From: Flavobacteria bacterium BBFL7
Lineage (GTDB): Bacteria > Bacteroidota > Bacteroidia > Flavobacteriales > Flavobacteriaceae
Length of the DNA: 64,000 nt
Assembly: GCA_000153385.1 (NCBI GenBank)
Contig: CH672374.1
Span: 2,110,544-2,174,543 of the forward strand
Direction of reading: 5' to 3'
Shown here: positions 19,576-28,519 of the stretch, one piece after another
Numbering within the stretch: position 1 is the stretch's first letter
Layout: each line of letters starts with the position of its first letter
Program-made: the position numbers and the translations under genes
The notes under the pieces: generated by a model
Databases searched by the model: none
What the model was told of the DNA's origin: nothing
Seen by the model: only the letters and a program-made list of their open reading frames with translations

Positions 19576-20736
19576 TTAAGAATCTAACCAGCTTTTATGG
19601 TATTCTTCATCAGCTATTTCTAGAGCTGCTTTTGTTACTTTTAATGGTTTAAAAGTATCTACCATTACGGCTAGTTCTTCTGTTTTAGTTTTTCCTATAC
19701 TACGTTCTGCAGCACCAGGATGCGGTCCGTGAGGAATACCGGCAGGATGTAAGCTTATATGACCAGCATCTATATCATTACGACTCATAAAATCACCATC
19801 TACGTAATAGAGTACCTCATCACTATCGATATTGCTATGGTTGTATGGTGCTGGGATACTATCGGGATGGTAGTCGTACAGTCTAGGTACAAAACTACAA
19901 ACTACAAAAGCATCTGTTTCAAAAGTCTGGTGTACTGGTGGCGGCTGGTGTATGCGACCAGTTATAGGTTCAAAATCATGAATTGATAACGCATATGGAT
20001 AGTTATAACCATCATAACCTATTACATCAAATGGATGTGATGCATAGACCATGTCAAAAATCTCATCTTGCTTTTTAATTTTCATTAAAAAATCACCTAA
20101 TTCATCATGCGTTTCTAGCGAGTCAGGACGTCTTAAATCACGCTCACAAAATGGAGAGTGTTCTAATAATTGCCCGAACCAGTTGCGGTATCTTTTAGGT
20201 GTGTAAATAGGTCTTTTAGACTCTGTAATAAACAATCTATTATCTTGATTATCAAAACGCAATTGGTAAATAATACCACGAGGTATTAATAAATAATCGC
20301 CGTATTTAAAATCTATATTACCTAGATGAGTGCGCAATGTCCCAGATCCTTTATGGATAAAAATCAGTTCATCGGCATCAGAGTTTTTATAGAAATAATC
20401 TGTCATAGACTCTTGTGGCGCTGCGAGTATGATGTTGACATCATTATTAGTAAGAACTATGGTGCGACTTTCTAAGTAGTCTGCTTTAGGTTGTACTTGA
20501 AAACCTCTAAATCGATAAGATTTGATATGGTTTTCTAGGGCAATTTCAGGTTTTACAGAGTATTGTCCTTTAATCTCTTTAACCATCGTTGGTCTATGAA
20601 CGTGATAAGAGTTTGTAGACATCCCATCAAAGCCTATCGTTCCAAAAAGCTGCTCTGAATACAATTCCCCATCAGGTCTTCTGAAAACAGTGTGTCTTTT
20701 AGGTGGTATTTTTCCTAGTTTGTGATAAAAAGGCAT
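19576..20736 (-). CDS. hmgA: Homogentisate 1,2-dioxygenase
   Basis: 386 residues of cupin-type homogentisate dioxygenase, the shorter bacterial form. Features include LFGTIGFDGMSTNSYHVHRP, GSGTLRTHLGNIDFKYGDYLLIPRG, QPPPVHQTFETDAFVVCSFVPR and ISLHPAGIPHGPHPGA, which carry the Fe-ligating His/Glu residues. The enzyme opens the homogentisate ring to maleylacetoacetate in tyrosine/phenylalanine breakdown. With the nearby tryptophan dioxygenase it marks an aromatic amino-acid degradation region. The usual neighbour hppD (4-hydroxyphenylpyruvate dioxygenase) is not present in this window. Confidence 0.92.
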   Translation of the reverse strand: MPFYHKLGKIPPKRHTVFRRPDGELYSEQLFGTIGFDGMSTNSYHVHRPTMVKEIKGQYSVKPEIALENHIKSYRFRGFQVQPKADYLESRTIVLTNNDVNIILAAPQESMTDYFYKNSDADELIFIHKGSGTLRTHLGNIDFKYGDYLLIPRGIIYQLRFDNQDNRLFITESKRPIYTPKRYRNWFGQLLEHSPFCERDLRRPDSLETHDELGDFLMKIKKQDEIFDMVYASHPFDVIGYDGYNYPYALSIHDFEPITGRIHQPPPVHQTFETDAFVVCSFVPRLYDYHPDSIPAPYNHSNIDSDEVLYYVDGDFMSRNDIDAGHISLHPAGIPHGPHPGAAERSIGKTKTEELAVMVDTFKPLKVTKAALEIADEEYHKSWLDS

Positions 20737-20827
20737 GGGCTATTATTTTTATGACTAGCAATTTCGGAAATTCCTGAGATGATTCCATGCTTTAAGGCAA
20801 TTATTTACTTGATGATTCTTAAGAATA

Positions 20828-20843
20828 CGCTTTCGCGAAAGCG
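20828..20843. repeat. CGCTTTCGCGAAAGCG palindrome, copy 6 (exact)
   Basis: Intergenic, 2 bp after the stop codon of the patatin-like gene (minus strand). It could form a hairpin but has no T-run. Confidence 0.95.
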
Positions 20844-20845
20844 AG

Positions 20846-23086
20846 CTAGAACTGAAAACCTAGGTTTACATAGAATTCTCCCTTGCTTTGCTCTGGACTG
20901 AAGCTGTATTTTAACTCTAATGGTCCTAAGAATGTTTCAAGACCATAGCCTATCGCATATCCTGTAAAGCCGTCAGTGCTGAGCCAATCAGATTTCTCAA
21001 AAAGGTAGTCTTCAATTTTTACAGAATTAGTACTAAGTATAATATGGTTGTTTTTAAAGATTTCATAATCGATTTCTATGAGACCTTGCATTACTGTATT
21101 ACCGCTTAAACTCACAAAATCGTATCCATAAAATGGTAAGATGTTGTTGATACGTCTAGCACCATATCCACCTAGGTAAAAATCAAATGAACTGTTGCCT
21201 GGATTACCTATAGGTAGGCCTAATAGTAGATCGCCACGTAGACTCCAATTACCAAATTTTCTTGCATGTCCTACAGAAATTTGAGCCATAGAAAATTCCT
21301 GAAAGTTGTTTTCTAATGTTCCGTTATTATAGAGATAGATGTGTAAGTCGCCATCTATTTTCCAACCGCTAGAAGGGAAGAATAAATTATCATAAGTATC
21401 ATATAGAACACTAGTGTAAACGCTACTATAATTACTATTTTCAAATATGGTGCGCTCGTCTGTATTTACATCTGTACCTAAGGTTTCTGTGAAAAGGCGT
21501 AAAGATTTATACTCTGCTCCTACCGTAAGGTTAAAGCCATTCCCGATTTTAGTTTGTAAATATAGTTGTTGAGTCCAGTCATTATAATCTAGATCAATAG
21601 AATTTACATCAATGTTAATATCTGCCACTTGTTCTAGAAAATTAGCTGATATCTGCTTTTCATATTGCACAAATTCGCTGTGAAGGCCTATGGACCAATA
21701 TTTACCTTTGTCGATATAATAGTCAAAGTTGTAACGAACATTGTCACCTAAGATGACATCTGCAGAGACGACATCACTGTCAAACAAAACATTTTTTCTA
21801 GTGAGGTTTACTAATGCTGCGCTTCTTAATAATTCATCATAATGTACACCTAGACGCAAATAATTGCGTACAGTTGTTTCAATTACACCTATTTCTAAAA
21901 CAGCGCCATCTGGAGTGTTGATGATCTCATAGTTAATTTTAGAAAAATTATTGGTAGCCTGTAAATTATTAATACCATCTCTTATGTCATCATAGGCTAC
22001 ATTGCCAGGTGTTTCAATTTTAAACCTACCATTAATGTAAGCTCTAGAATAATTTTCATTTCCATTGATATATACCTGTGCTAGGTAGATACTATCTGTA
22101 GTGACGGCAGGTAATTTTTTTCTCTGAAAGCCTCCTTTTTCAACTAACTTTTGAAGTTGATCTAATTTTTTAAAAGCTGCAATTTCTCCTTCTTTAATTA
22201 TTGCTTTTCCTTGGTCAAATGATATTACGGTAAAATTTTCAATATCTGGATCAATATAGACATCGGTATAGTTTACTTTTTCTTGCATAGCGTTTATCGT
22301 CCGATAATTATTAATTTGAGTCAGAATATCAAAAGCTCCATTCAGTTGATCTCGGGTTTTAAGACCATCTTGTACGTCGACACCTATGATAATGTCCATG
22401 CCGCGTTCTCTCAGTTTTTCAACCGGATAATTATCAGTAACACCACCATCGATAAGAAGTCTGTTTTCTATTTCTACCGGAGCAAATAGTGATGGTAGAG
22501 CACCACTTGCATTAACAGCACGTGGTAAATAACCATTATCTAATATGATGTCTTCACCAGTTTCAACGTCTGTAGCAACACAAAAGAAAGGTATAGGTAG
22601 TTCATTAAACTCGTTAACATCCTTAACATGGGAAAGTAGCCGAGATAATAAATTATATATATTCTGACCTTTACTTAGTGAGTTAGGAACTTGAATTTTA
22701 AAATCCTTAAATGGTAAGGTGACACCATAACGTTCATTATCCTTGCGTTCAAAATAAGTTTTTGATTCTCTAGGAATATCGTCTGAAATTATTTCATCAA
22801 AATCAATAGTTTGAAAAATTGAATCTAATTGTTGACCTGTATAGCCGGACGCGTATAGGGAACCTACAATTGCGCCCATACTGGTTCCTGCTACATAATC
22901 GATCTTAATACCTAGGGAATCGATGACCTTAAGTGTTCCTATGTGAGCAAGACCTTTTGCGCCGCCACCAGATAAAACAAGACCTATTTTTTGTTGATTC
23001 GTATTAGGACGTTGTTGTGCATTTAAGAATAACGCTTGCGTAAAAACGAATACTATGACTATCCAGATGTGTTTATTCATTTTCAT
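20846..23086 (-). CDS. Patatin-like phospholipase with BamA-type barrel (PlpD-like)
   Basis: 746 residues from the ATG at 23086, which begins the signal peptide (MKMNKHIWIVIVFVFTQALFLNAQ). A frame extending to 23125 would overlap uvrC more and bury the signal. The patatin domain has an oxyanion glycine motif (SGGGAKG), the nucleophile GTSMG and the catalytic DGG (LLIDGGVTDNYPVE). A POTRA-like region (about 335-415) and a 16-strand-type Omp85 barrel ending NLGFQF follow. Known relatives (PlpD of Pseudomonas) are type Vd autotransporters or surface phospholipase A1. It overlaps the uvrC stop by 14 bp, so it is translationally linked to uvrC. Confidence 0.88.
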   Translation of the reverse strand: MKMNKHIWIVIVFVFTQALFLNAQQRPNTNQQKIGLVLSGGGAKGLAHIGTLKVIDSLGIKIDYVAGTSMGAIVGSLYASGYTGQQLDSIFQTIDFDEIISDDIPRESKTYFERKDNERYGVTLPFKDFKIQVPNSLSKGQNIYNLLSRLLSHVKDVNEFNELPIPFFCVATDVETGEDIILDNGYLPRAVNASGALPSLFAPVEIENRLLIDGGVTDNYPVEKLRERGMDIIIGVDVQDGLKTRDQLNGAFDILTQINNYRTINAMQEKVNYTDVYIDPDIENFTVISFDQGKAIIKEGEIAAFKKLDQLQKLVEKGGFQRKKLPAVTTDSIYLAQVYINGNENYSRAYINGRFKIETPGNVAYDDIRDGINNLQATNNFSKINYEIINTPDGAVLEIGVIETTVRNYLRLGVHYDELLRSAALVNLTRKNVLFDSDVVSADVILGDNVRYNFDYYIDKGKYWSIGLHSEFVQYEKQISANFLEQVADINIDVNSIDLDYNDWTQQLYLQTKIGNGFNLTVGAEYKSLRLFTETLGTDVNTDERTIFENSNYSSVYTSVLYDTYDNLFFPSSGWKIDGDLHIYLYNNGTLENNFQEFSMAQISVGHARKFGNWSLRGDLLLGLPIGNPGNSSFDFYLGGYGARRINNILPFYGYDFVSLSGNTVMQGLIEIDYEIFKNNHIILSTNSVKIEDYLFEKSDWLSTDGFTGYAIGYGLETFLGPLELKYSFSPEQSKGEFYVNLGFQF

Positions 23087-24872
23087 TCTTGTAAAAGTCG
23101 ATAATTTTTTGCGCTCTTGAAACACCTATAATATCTTCAAGCTCTTTTTTAGAAGCTGTTTTAATTCTTTTTACAGATCTGAAATGTCTTAATAACTCAA
23201 CAGCTGTCTTTTCTCCTATACCTGGAATGGTGTCTAATTCTGTTTCAATAGCTTGCTTACTGCGTTTATTGCGATGGTGTGTAATCCCAAAACGGTGAGC
23301 CTCATTCCTCATTTGTTGAATTACCTTAAGTGTTTCAGAGCGTTTGTCTAGGTATAATGGTACAGGATCATTAGGGTAAAATAACTCTTCCAATCTTTTG
23401 GCAATTCCTATAATTGTTATCTTTCCTCTTAAACCTAATCTGTCTATCGCTTTAAGTCCGCTCGATAATTGACCTTTACCACCATCAACTACCACTAGTT
23501 GTGGTAGTGGTTCTCCTTCTTCTAATAACCTGCGATAACGTCTATGAACGACTTCTTCCATACTGGCAAAATCATCAGGACCTTCTACCGTTTTTATATT
23601 GAAATTACGATAATCTTTCTTACTCGGTTTGCCATTTTTAAAAACGACACAAGCAGCAACAGGATTCGTTCCTTGAATATTAGAATTATCAAAGCATTCT
23701 ATATGAACGGGCTCTTCATCTAGTCTTAAATCTGCTTTCATTTGTGCCATTAGACGTTTAACATGTCTGTCTGGATCAACTATTTTAATAGTCTTAAACT
23801 GTTCTTGCCTATAGAATTTTGCATTGCGCAATGATAAGTCTACAATTTTCTTTTTATCGCCCAACTGTGGAATCGTTACCTTTATTTGATCACCTAATTT
23901 CACTTCAAATGGTACATAAACTTCTTTACATTGAGAGTTAAAACGCTGGCGCAATTCAATGATGGCAATTTCGAGAAGCTCTTGATCTGTTTCTTCAAGC
24001 TTCTTTTTAATTTCTAAAGTATGCGATCTTACAATCGCACCATGTGACAATTGTAAGTAATTTATATAAGCATGTGTTTCATCAGATATCAGACTGAATA
24101 CATCAACATCAGTAATTTTAGAATTTACAACTGTAGATTTAGATTGATATTTTTGTAAAATTTCAAGCTTTTCTTTGATACGTTGCGCGTCTTCAAACTG
24201 CATGTTAGAGGCTAATTCCATCATCTGGGATTCAAAATGCTTAGATGCATTTTTGTAATCACCTTTCACAATATTGCGTACATTATCAATATTTTCCGCA
24301 TAAGCAGTTTCACTCATTAAGTTTTCACAAGGTCCTGCGCAATTACCTATGTGATACTCAAGGCAGACTTTATATTTCCCAGCATTAATCTTATCTGCGC
24401 TCAAGTCATATTTACAAGTGCGCAGTGGATATAATCCTTTTATAAGATCTAGTAAGGCACGTACCGTTTTAACACTAGAAAAAGGGCCATAGTACTCACT
24501 ACCATCTTTTATCATTCTACGTGTTAAAAACACTCGTGGAAAACGTTCTTTTTTAATACATAACCACGGATATGTTTTGTCATCACGTAGCATGATGTTA
24601 TATCGCGGATTTCTATTTTTAATCAAAGAGTTTTCCAGCAACAGCGCATCCATTTCTGTTTCTACTACAATGTGTTCAATAGTCACGATTTTTTTGACCA
24701 TCGATTTTATGCGGTAACTGTCGTGGTTTTTAGTGAAATATGAAGAGACGCGCTTTTTTAAATTTTTAGCTTTTCCGACATATAGCAGTTTGTGATCCTT
24801 ATCATAATATTGATAAACACCTGGTGTAGTAGGTAGAATTCTGATTTGGACCTCGAGCGGTGATAATTCCAT
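23073..24872 (-). CDS. uvrC: Excinuclease ABC subunit C
   Basis: 599 residues, the usual length. It has the N-terminal GIY-YIG nuclease domain (PGVYQYYDKDHKLLYVGKAKNLKKRVSSYF), the four-Cys region (CKYDLS, CLEYHIGNCAGPCE), the UVR motif (about 205-240), the RNase-H-like C-terminal nuclease (HIECFDNSNIQGTNPVAACVVF, LVVVDGGKGQLSSG) and the helix-hairpin-helix tail (IPGIGEKTAVELLRHF). UvrC makes both incisions in nucleotide excision repair, working downstream of Mfd. It is followed by the patatin gene with a 14-bp overlap. Confidence 0.97.
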   Translation of the reverse strand: MELSPLEVQIRILPTTPGVYQYYDKDHKLLYVGKAKNLKKRVSSYFTKNHDSYRIKSMVKKIVTIEHIVVETEMDALLLENSLIKNRNPRYNIMLRDDKTYPWLCIKKERFPRVFLTRRMIKDGSEYYGPFSSVKTVRALLDLIKGLYPLRTCKYDLSADKINAGKYKVCLEYHIGNCAGPCENLMSETAYAENIDNVRNIVKGDYKNASKHFESQMMELASNMQFEDAQRIKEKLEILQKYQSKSTVVNSKITDVDVFSLISDETHAYINYLQLSHGAIVRSHTLEIKKKLEETDQELLEIAIIELRQRFNSQCKEVYVPFEVKLGDQIKVTIPQLGDKKKIVDLSLRNAKFYRQEQFKTIKIVDPDRHVKRLMAQMKADLRLDEEPVHIECFDNSNIQGTNPVAACVVFKNGKPSKKDYRNFNIKTVEGPDDFASMEEVVHRRYRRLLEEGEPLPQLVVVDGGKGQLSSGLKAIDRLGLRGKITIIGIAKRLEELFYPNDPVPLYLDKRSETLKVIQQMRNEAHRFGITHHRNKRSKQAIETELDTIPGIGEKTAVELLRHFRSVKRIKTASKKELEDIIGVSRAQKIIDFYKNENE

Positions 24873-24903
24873 AGCGATGTAAAGTTAGGGATTTTCTAGA
24901 GCT

Positions 24904-24919
24904 CGCTTTCGCGAAAGCG
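24904..24919. repeat. CGCTTTCGCGAAAGCG palindrome, copy 7 (exact)
   Basis: Intergenic between the divergent uvrC and thioredoxin genes, 32 bp upstream of the uvrC ATG. Confidence 0.95.
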
Positions 24920-24978
24920 TATTAAAATCAACCTTATTTCTTATCATTTCTATAACGGTACACATTTCTTAAATACTT

Positions 24979-24986
24979 TAATTTTG
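24979..24986 (+). promoter_or_regulatory. Bacteroidota -7 element (TAATTTTG) of the thioredoxin gene
   Basis: Matches TAnnTTTG, only 10 bp before the ATG, implying a very short 5' leader. Confidence 0.35.
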
Positions 24987-24996
24987 AAAATAAAAG

Positions 24997-25290
24997 ATGG
25001 CAAGTTTTAAAGAAATAATCTCTACAGACACTCCAGTGTTAATTGATTTTTTTGCGACCTGGTGTGGTCCATGTCAGACCATGATGCCCGTTTTAGAAAA
25101 GCTGAAGGATGACCTAGGTGATGAGGTTAGAATATTAAAAATAGATGTAGACAAGAATAAAGCGCTAGCGACCCAAATGAATGTGCGTGGTGTGCCTGCC
25201 TTTATGATTTATAAAAAAGGGAAGCTTATCTGGAAAGGTAGTGGTGTACAGCCGTTACATGTTTTAAAAGATGAGATTGCAAAAGCTTAG
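24997..25290 (+). CDS. Thioredoxin family protein
   Basis: 97 residues, slightly shorter than E. coli thioredoxin (108). The active site WCGPC (Cys23, Cys26) is in the typical context DFFATWCGPCQTMMPVLE. The cis-proline loop is RGVPAF and the final strand is followed by a short helix. There is no signal peptide, so it is cytoplasmic; it would reduce protein disulfides. The N-terminus is short because the first beta-strand of classical thioredoxin is abbreviated. Confidence 0.9.
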   Translation: MASFKEIISTDTPVLIDFFATWCGPCQTMMPVLEKLKDDLGDEVRILKIDVDKNKALATQMNVRGVPAFMIYKKGKLIWKGSGVQPLHVLKDEIAKA

Positions 25291-25368
25291 CTTTAATATT
25301 TGTAAGTGCAGCACTTATTAAAAGACATAGGTATCTAATAAGTTAAATCGTTAATTTAATCTTATGTC

Positions 25369-25749
25369 ATGAAAGCAGCTACTGGCTCAATTCCCATAAA
25401 TGTTCTAGGAACAACGCTCGAATCTTGTTGTGATAGCCCAATGACAGGCTACTGGCGTGACGGACTATGCCGTGCTTCAAGTAAGGATCAAGGGACACAC
25501 GTGGTTTGCGCAGTGATGACACAAGAGTTTTTAAATTATACAAAATCTCGTGGCAATGACTTAACTAAGCCCATTGCGATCTATGATTTTCCTGGATTAA
25601 AACCTGGAGATAAATGGTGCCTGTGTATTTTAAGATGGTTAGAAGCAGAGAAAACAGGAGTCGCTCCTCAAATTAATCTAAAAGCTGTTGATGATGCAGC
25701 GTTAAAGTACACAAGTCTAGAATTACTTAAAAAGTATGCGATAGACTAA
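25369..25749 (+). CDS. DUF2237 family protein
   Basis: 126 residues matching DUF2237: NVLGTTLESCCDSPMTGYWRDGLCR, GTHVVCAVMTQEFLNYTKSRGNDL and FPGLKPGDKWCLCILRWLEA. Six cysteines (CC, C, C, CxC) recur at family positions and may bind metal or form disulfides. The function is unknown and there is no signal peptide. The ATG at 25369 follows a 78-bp gap after thioredoxin, so co-transcription is possible but not shown. Confidence 0.85.
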   Translation: MKAATGSIPINVLGTTLESCCDSPMTGYWRDGLCRASSKDQGTHVVCAVMTQEFLNYTKSRGNDLTKPIAIYDFPGLKPGDKWCLCILRWLEAEKTGVAPQINLKAVDDAALKYTSLELLKKYAID

Positions 25750-25752
25750 TAA

Positions 25753-26220
25753 TTACTTTTGCCAGTCTTCACCTTTTAATTGAGTTGCGGCAATAATCAC
25801 ATCCATTCTAGAAATTTGACCTATCAGTTTACCGTTTTCAGTTACAGGAAAACGTCTATGACCTGTTTTTAAAAATCGAGTTGCTGCTTCAAAGATATCT
25901 GCCTCGGCATCTATAGTATCTACTTGCTTACTCATATAATCGCTTACCTTACGATCACCTACGGGCATATTGTGATATCGACTATCGCCTATCACATGCA
26001 TGAGATCTGTATCACTTATAATACCTACTAATTCTTTTCTTTCATTAACAACAGGACCACCTGTTATGCGTTGTTTGAGTAAGGTTTCCATAACGGTAGT
26101 AATACCTTGATCTGGATTAAAAGTGACTAATTTGCGAGTCATAAAATCCTTTACTTGAAAAGCCTGATTAGAATTACTAACCTGGCTAGTTCTTTTACCT
26201 ATAAAACTTTTGATTCCCAT
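25753..26220 (-). CDS. CBS-domain pair protein
   Basis: 155 residues holding two CBS motifs: about 22-85 (VKDFMTRKLVTFNPDQGITTVMETLLKQRITGGPVV, GIISDTDLM) and about 95-150 (VSDYMSKQVDTIDAEADIFEAATRFLKTGHRRFPVTENGKLIGQISRMDVI). A CBS pair (Bateman module) senses adenine nucleotides in many families. No catalytic domain is attached, so it may act as a stand-alone regulator. It converges on the DUF2237 gene with 3 bp between stops. Confidence 0.88.
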   Translation of the reverse strand: MGIKSFIGKRTSQVSNSNQAFQVKDFMTRKLVTFNPDQGITTVMETLLKQRITGGPVVNERKELVGIISDTDLMHVIGDSRYHNMPVGDRKVSDYMSKQVDTIDAEADIFEAATRFLKTGHRRFPVTENGKLIGQISRMDVIIAATQLKGEDWQK

Positions 26221-26375
26221 AATTGATGCTTTTGAAAATCAGTAAGATAAGTAAAATTTGTGAATTGAAAACATGCTTTTTATTTAACTAAAAGACCCGA
26301 AAATTTAACTAAAAAAAAGAATTGCTTTTATAGAAACTAAAATACATTTACCTAATAATTTTAAAGTCATATACC

Positions 26376-26474
26376 ATGGCAAATAAACCAGCAAAAGGCC
26401 CGAAAAACTTCGGTAAACCTTCTTCTAAACCTGCGGCAGCGCCAAAGGCAAAGAAACAAGCTCCTAAAAAGTAA
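26376..26474 (+). CDS. Very small, highly basic Lys/Pro/Ala-rich protein (32 aa)
   Basis: ATG at 26376 to TAA at 26474. The product begins MANKPAKGPKNFGKP and ends QAPKK, with about a third Lys, no acidic residue and no hydrophobic segment. It occupies an otherwise empty 351-bp gap and is followed by a hairpin terminator at 26534-26565. Composition suggests a nucleic-acid- or ribosome-binding peptide, like the small basic proteins seen in many flavobacteria, but no function is known. The lack of stop codons in a low-GC gap and the downstream terminator support its being real. Confidence 0.6.
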   Translation: MANKPAKGPKNFGKPSSKPAAAPKAKKQAPKK

Positions 26475-26533
26475 TTGTTTCTTATGATGCAATCCGATTG
26501 CACGTTACAAGTCTAAAAATTTAAAAAAAACGG

Positions 26534-26565
26534 AACCGTTTCCATTATTAAGAAACGGTTTTTTT
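26534..26565. terminator. Intrinsic terminator, probably shared by the small basic gene and the PhoD-like gene
   Basis: Stem AACCGTTTC / GAAACGGTT with a 9-base loop, followed by T5 on the plus strand and preceded by an A-tract (T-run on minus). It sits between convergent genes. Confidence 0.8.
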
Positions 26566-26571
26566 ATTGGT

Positions 26572-27891
26572 TTAATCTTTAAGGTATTGTAGTTCTTTTT
26601 GTTTAATTGAGTAATCAAAAACCTTTTCACCTTGTGCATCATATATGGTAAGCTTTAAAGATCTACTGCCATATGGACCTGTGACATCTATAATTCCAAA
26701 ATTGTGCTCATAGAATGTTTTATTTGGCACCTGTAAAGAATTACCTTCTTCCCTAGCTTGATGAGTGCCAGCAGTTAATGGTGAACAAGTTATGTCTATT
26801 AAGGGATAAGCATCATCACGTTCTAATCTAGATATTTCTGTATGGTGTCTATCTCCGCTTATAAATAATACACGTTCTATACGTTCTTCATGTAAGCGCT
26901 GGATTAAACGTTCTCTTTCTCCAGGATAGGTAGCATAATTTTCGTAAACTGCAGCATCGCTTATAATCTGTCCACCTGCAACCACAACTTTAAAAGAGGC
27001 ATTACTTGCCGTTAAAGCGTCGATAAGCCAGTCTAGCTGCTCTTTGCCAAAATAGTCTTTATCATTATCCCTACCTTTATTAGGTGCTCTGTGATAACGA
27101 TCATCTAGGAAAAAAAACTCCACGTCATTAAAAGGAAAGTGTTGGGTGACACCACCATTTCCAGCAGCATTAGTGTTTAAATTTCCCCAGTAATCATTAA
27201 AAGCTTTTTCAGTAATTTTTTTATGTACATAACTACGGTCAGAATCATTAGGTCCATAATCGTGATCATCCCAAGTGGCATAATGATGTACACTTCCCAA
27301 TAGTGGCTGCAGTTCTGGTAATGAACGCGTGTGTTGATGACGATATCTTATACCGGTTTCTGTTAAAAAGTCTGGTGTTCTTAAATAAATATTGTCTCCA
27401 GACCATAGCATCAGATCAGGATCTTTAGATAAAATACTATTGAAAATTTCATAATGACCACCGTAAGGTGATGGCCTATCGTCTTGTTGATCATTAATAA
27501 ACGTACAAGAACCTATAGCAATTTTAAAATCTGGTGGATTTGTTCGGTACTGCCATAATGTTTGTGTTTGAAATTCTAACTTATAATCTCTAGGGACGTA
27601 AATGTCATTGATAAACAATTTGTAAGTATAGGTCGCTCCATAAATAACTTCTCGAGGATATATTTTTGCTATTAAGTCATTACTGATATCTGTAGAAACG
27701 GTTTCTGTAAACCGCATATCTTCATCACCTGTAAAGTATCCTATTTTAACATTTGCAGGTTCTTTAGTTTGTACCCATATAAGCGCTTCTCGATAGTCAG
27801 AATAGCCTACCATTGGTCCAGATTGTAATAAAGAATCTTGCGACATCGCAATGCTGGATATAAGAAGTAAGGAAAGAAGATACTTTTTCAT
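26572..27891 (-). CDS. PhoD-like alkaline phosphatase family protein
   Basis: 439 residues. A signal peptide (KKYLLSLLLISSIAMSQ) is followed by a fibronectin-like N-terminal domain (about 20-120) and a PhoD-type metallophosphoesterase domain. Metal motifs include GSCTF, LWSGDNIYLR, ATWDDHDYGPNDSD and SGDRHHTEI. PhoD enzymes are secreted phosphodiesterases/phosphatases using Fe/Ca. The export signal is plain Sec-like and I see no twin-arginine motif, unlike classical PhoD. There is no T9SS tail, so the product is probably periplasmic. Confidence 0.87.
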   Translation of the reverse strand: MKKYLLSLLLISSIAMSQDSLLQSGPMVGYSDYREALIWVQTKEPANVKIGYFTGDEDMRFTETVSTDISNDLIAKIYPREVIYGATYTYKLFINDIYVPRDYKLEFQTQTLWQYRTNPPDFKIAIGSCTFINDQQDDRPSPYGGHYEIFNSILSKDPDLMLWSGDNIYLRTPDFLTETGIRYRHQHTRSLPELQPLLGSVHHYATWDDHDYGPNDSDRSYVHKKITEKAFNDYWGNLNTNAAGNGGVTQHFPFNDVEFFFLDDRYHRAPNKGRDNDKDYFGKEQLDWLIDALTASNASFKVVVAGGQIISDAAVYENYATYPGERERLIQRLHEERIERVLFISGDRHHTEISRLERDDAYPLIDITCSPLTAGTHQAREEGNSLQVPNKTFYEHNFGIIDVTGPYGSRSLKLTIYDAQGEKVFDYSIKQKELQYLKD

Positions 27892-27978
27892 AATTGTTTT
27901 TAATTTTTAAAGGTCTAAAAAATTTGCATAGTGTATATCAGCTTAAGGTTAATTATGAGTAAGTTGTTGTAATTTTTA

Positions 27979-27994
27979 CGCTTTCGCGAAAGCG
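27979..27994. repeat. CGCTTTCGCGAAAGCG palindrome, copy 8 (exact; symmetry to 26 bp)
   Basis: Intergenic between divergent genes. Perfect symmetry extends over 27974-27999 (TTTTA...TAAAA flanks), the longest symmetric copy in the window. Confidence 0.95.
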
Positions 27995-28081
27995 TAAAAT
28001 GAATCACTTAATTAACTATTACTTAAAGATGCAGTCTCGTAAATTACATGCATCTTTGTCTGCTTAATTTATGATAAAATA

Positions 28082-28519
28082 GTGTCTAAAAAGAAACTTA
28101 TAATTGGTCGCACCGATCGTGCAGATTTTCCAAAATTGGAGATAGAGAACCTTGATATTAAAATCGATACTGGTGCTTATACATCGAGTATACATTGTAC
28201 TAATATTGTAGAAGAAAACGGTATTTTGCTCGCCACATTATTGGATGAAGCACATGAACAATATCATGGTAAACAAATGAAATTTGAAGAATATCAGATT
28301 ACCAGTGTGCGCAGTAGTAATGGAAACTCAGAATTGCGATATGAGGTACAGGCTAATATTAGACTATTCAGTAAGCTTTGGAAAATTTCACTAACTCTTA
28401 GTAATAGAGAGCAGATGAGGTATCCAGTATTGATAGGTCGTAAATTTTTATCATCAAAATTCATTGTCGATTCTGAATTGCAGGATGTTTCTTATCTTCA
28501 AGGCCTACATGAAAATTAA
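28082..28519 (+). CDS. RimB/RimK-associated aspartyl-protease-like protein
   Basis: 145 residues starting at GTG; the nearby upstream ATG is followed by a stop two codons later. It carries the retropepsin-like DTGA motif (KIDTGAYTSSIHC) and the family C-terminus VLIGRKFL. Relatives are called ATP-dependent zinc proteases or RimB and are genomically tied to RimK. The next gene is RimK-like and overlaps by 11 bp, so they are co-expressed. The catalytic role in this family is not firmly settled; proteolysis of glutamate-tailed proteins is an inference. Confidence 0.8.
   Translation: MSKKKLIIGRTDRADFPKLEIENLDIKIDTGAYTSSIHCTNIVEENGILLATLLDEAHEQYHGKQMKFEEYQITSVRSSNGNSELRYEVQANIRLFSKLWKISLTLSNREQMRYPVLIGRKFLSSKFIVDSELQDVSYLQGLHEN

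Noticed and set aside
20828-20843. The 16-bp palindrome as an intrinsic terminator
   Set aside because: Copies lack T-runs, 10 of 16 are inside genes, and several lie between divergent genes where no terminator is needed.
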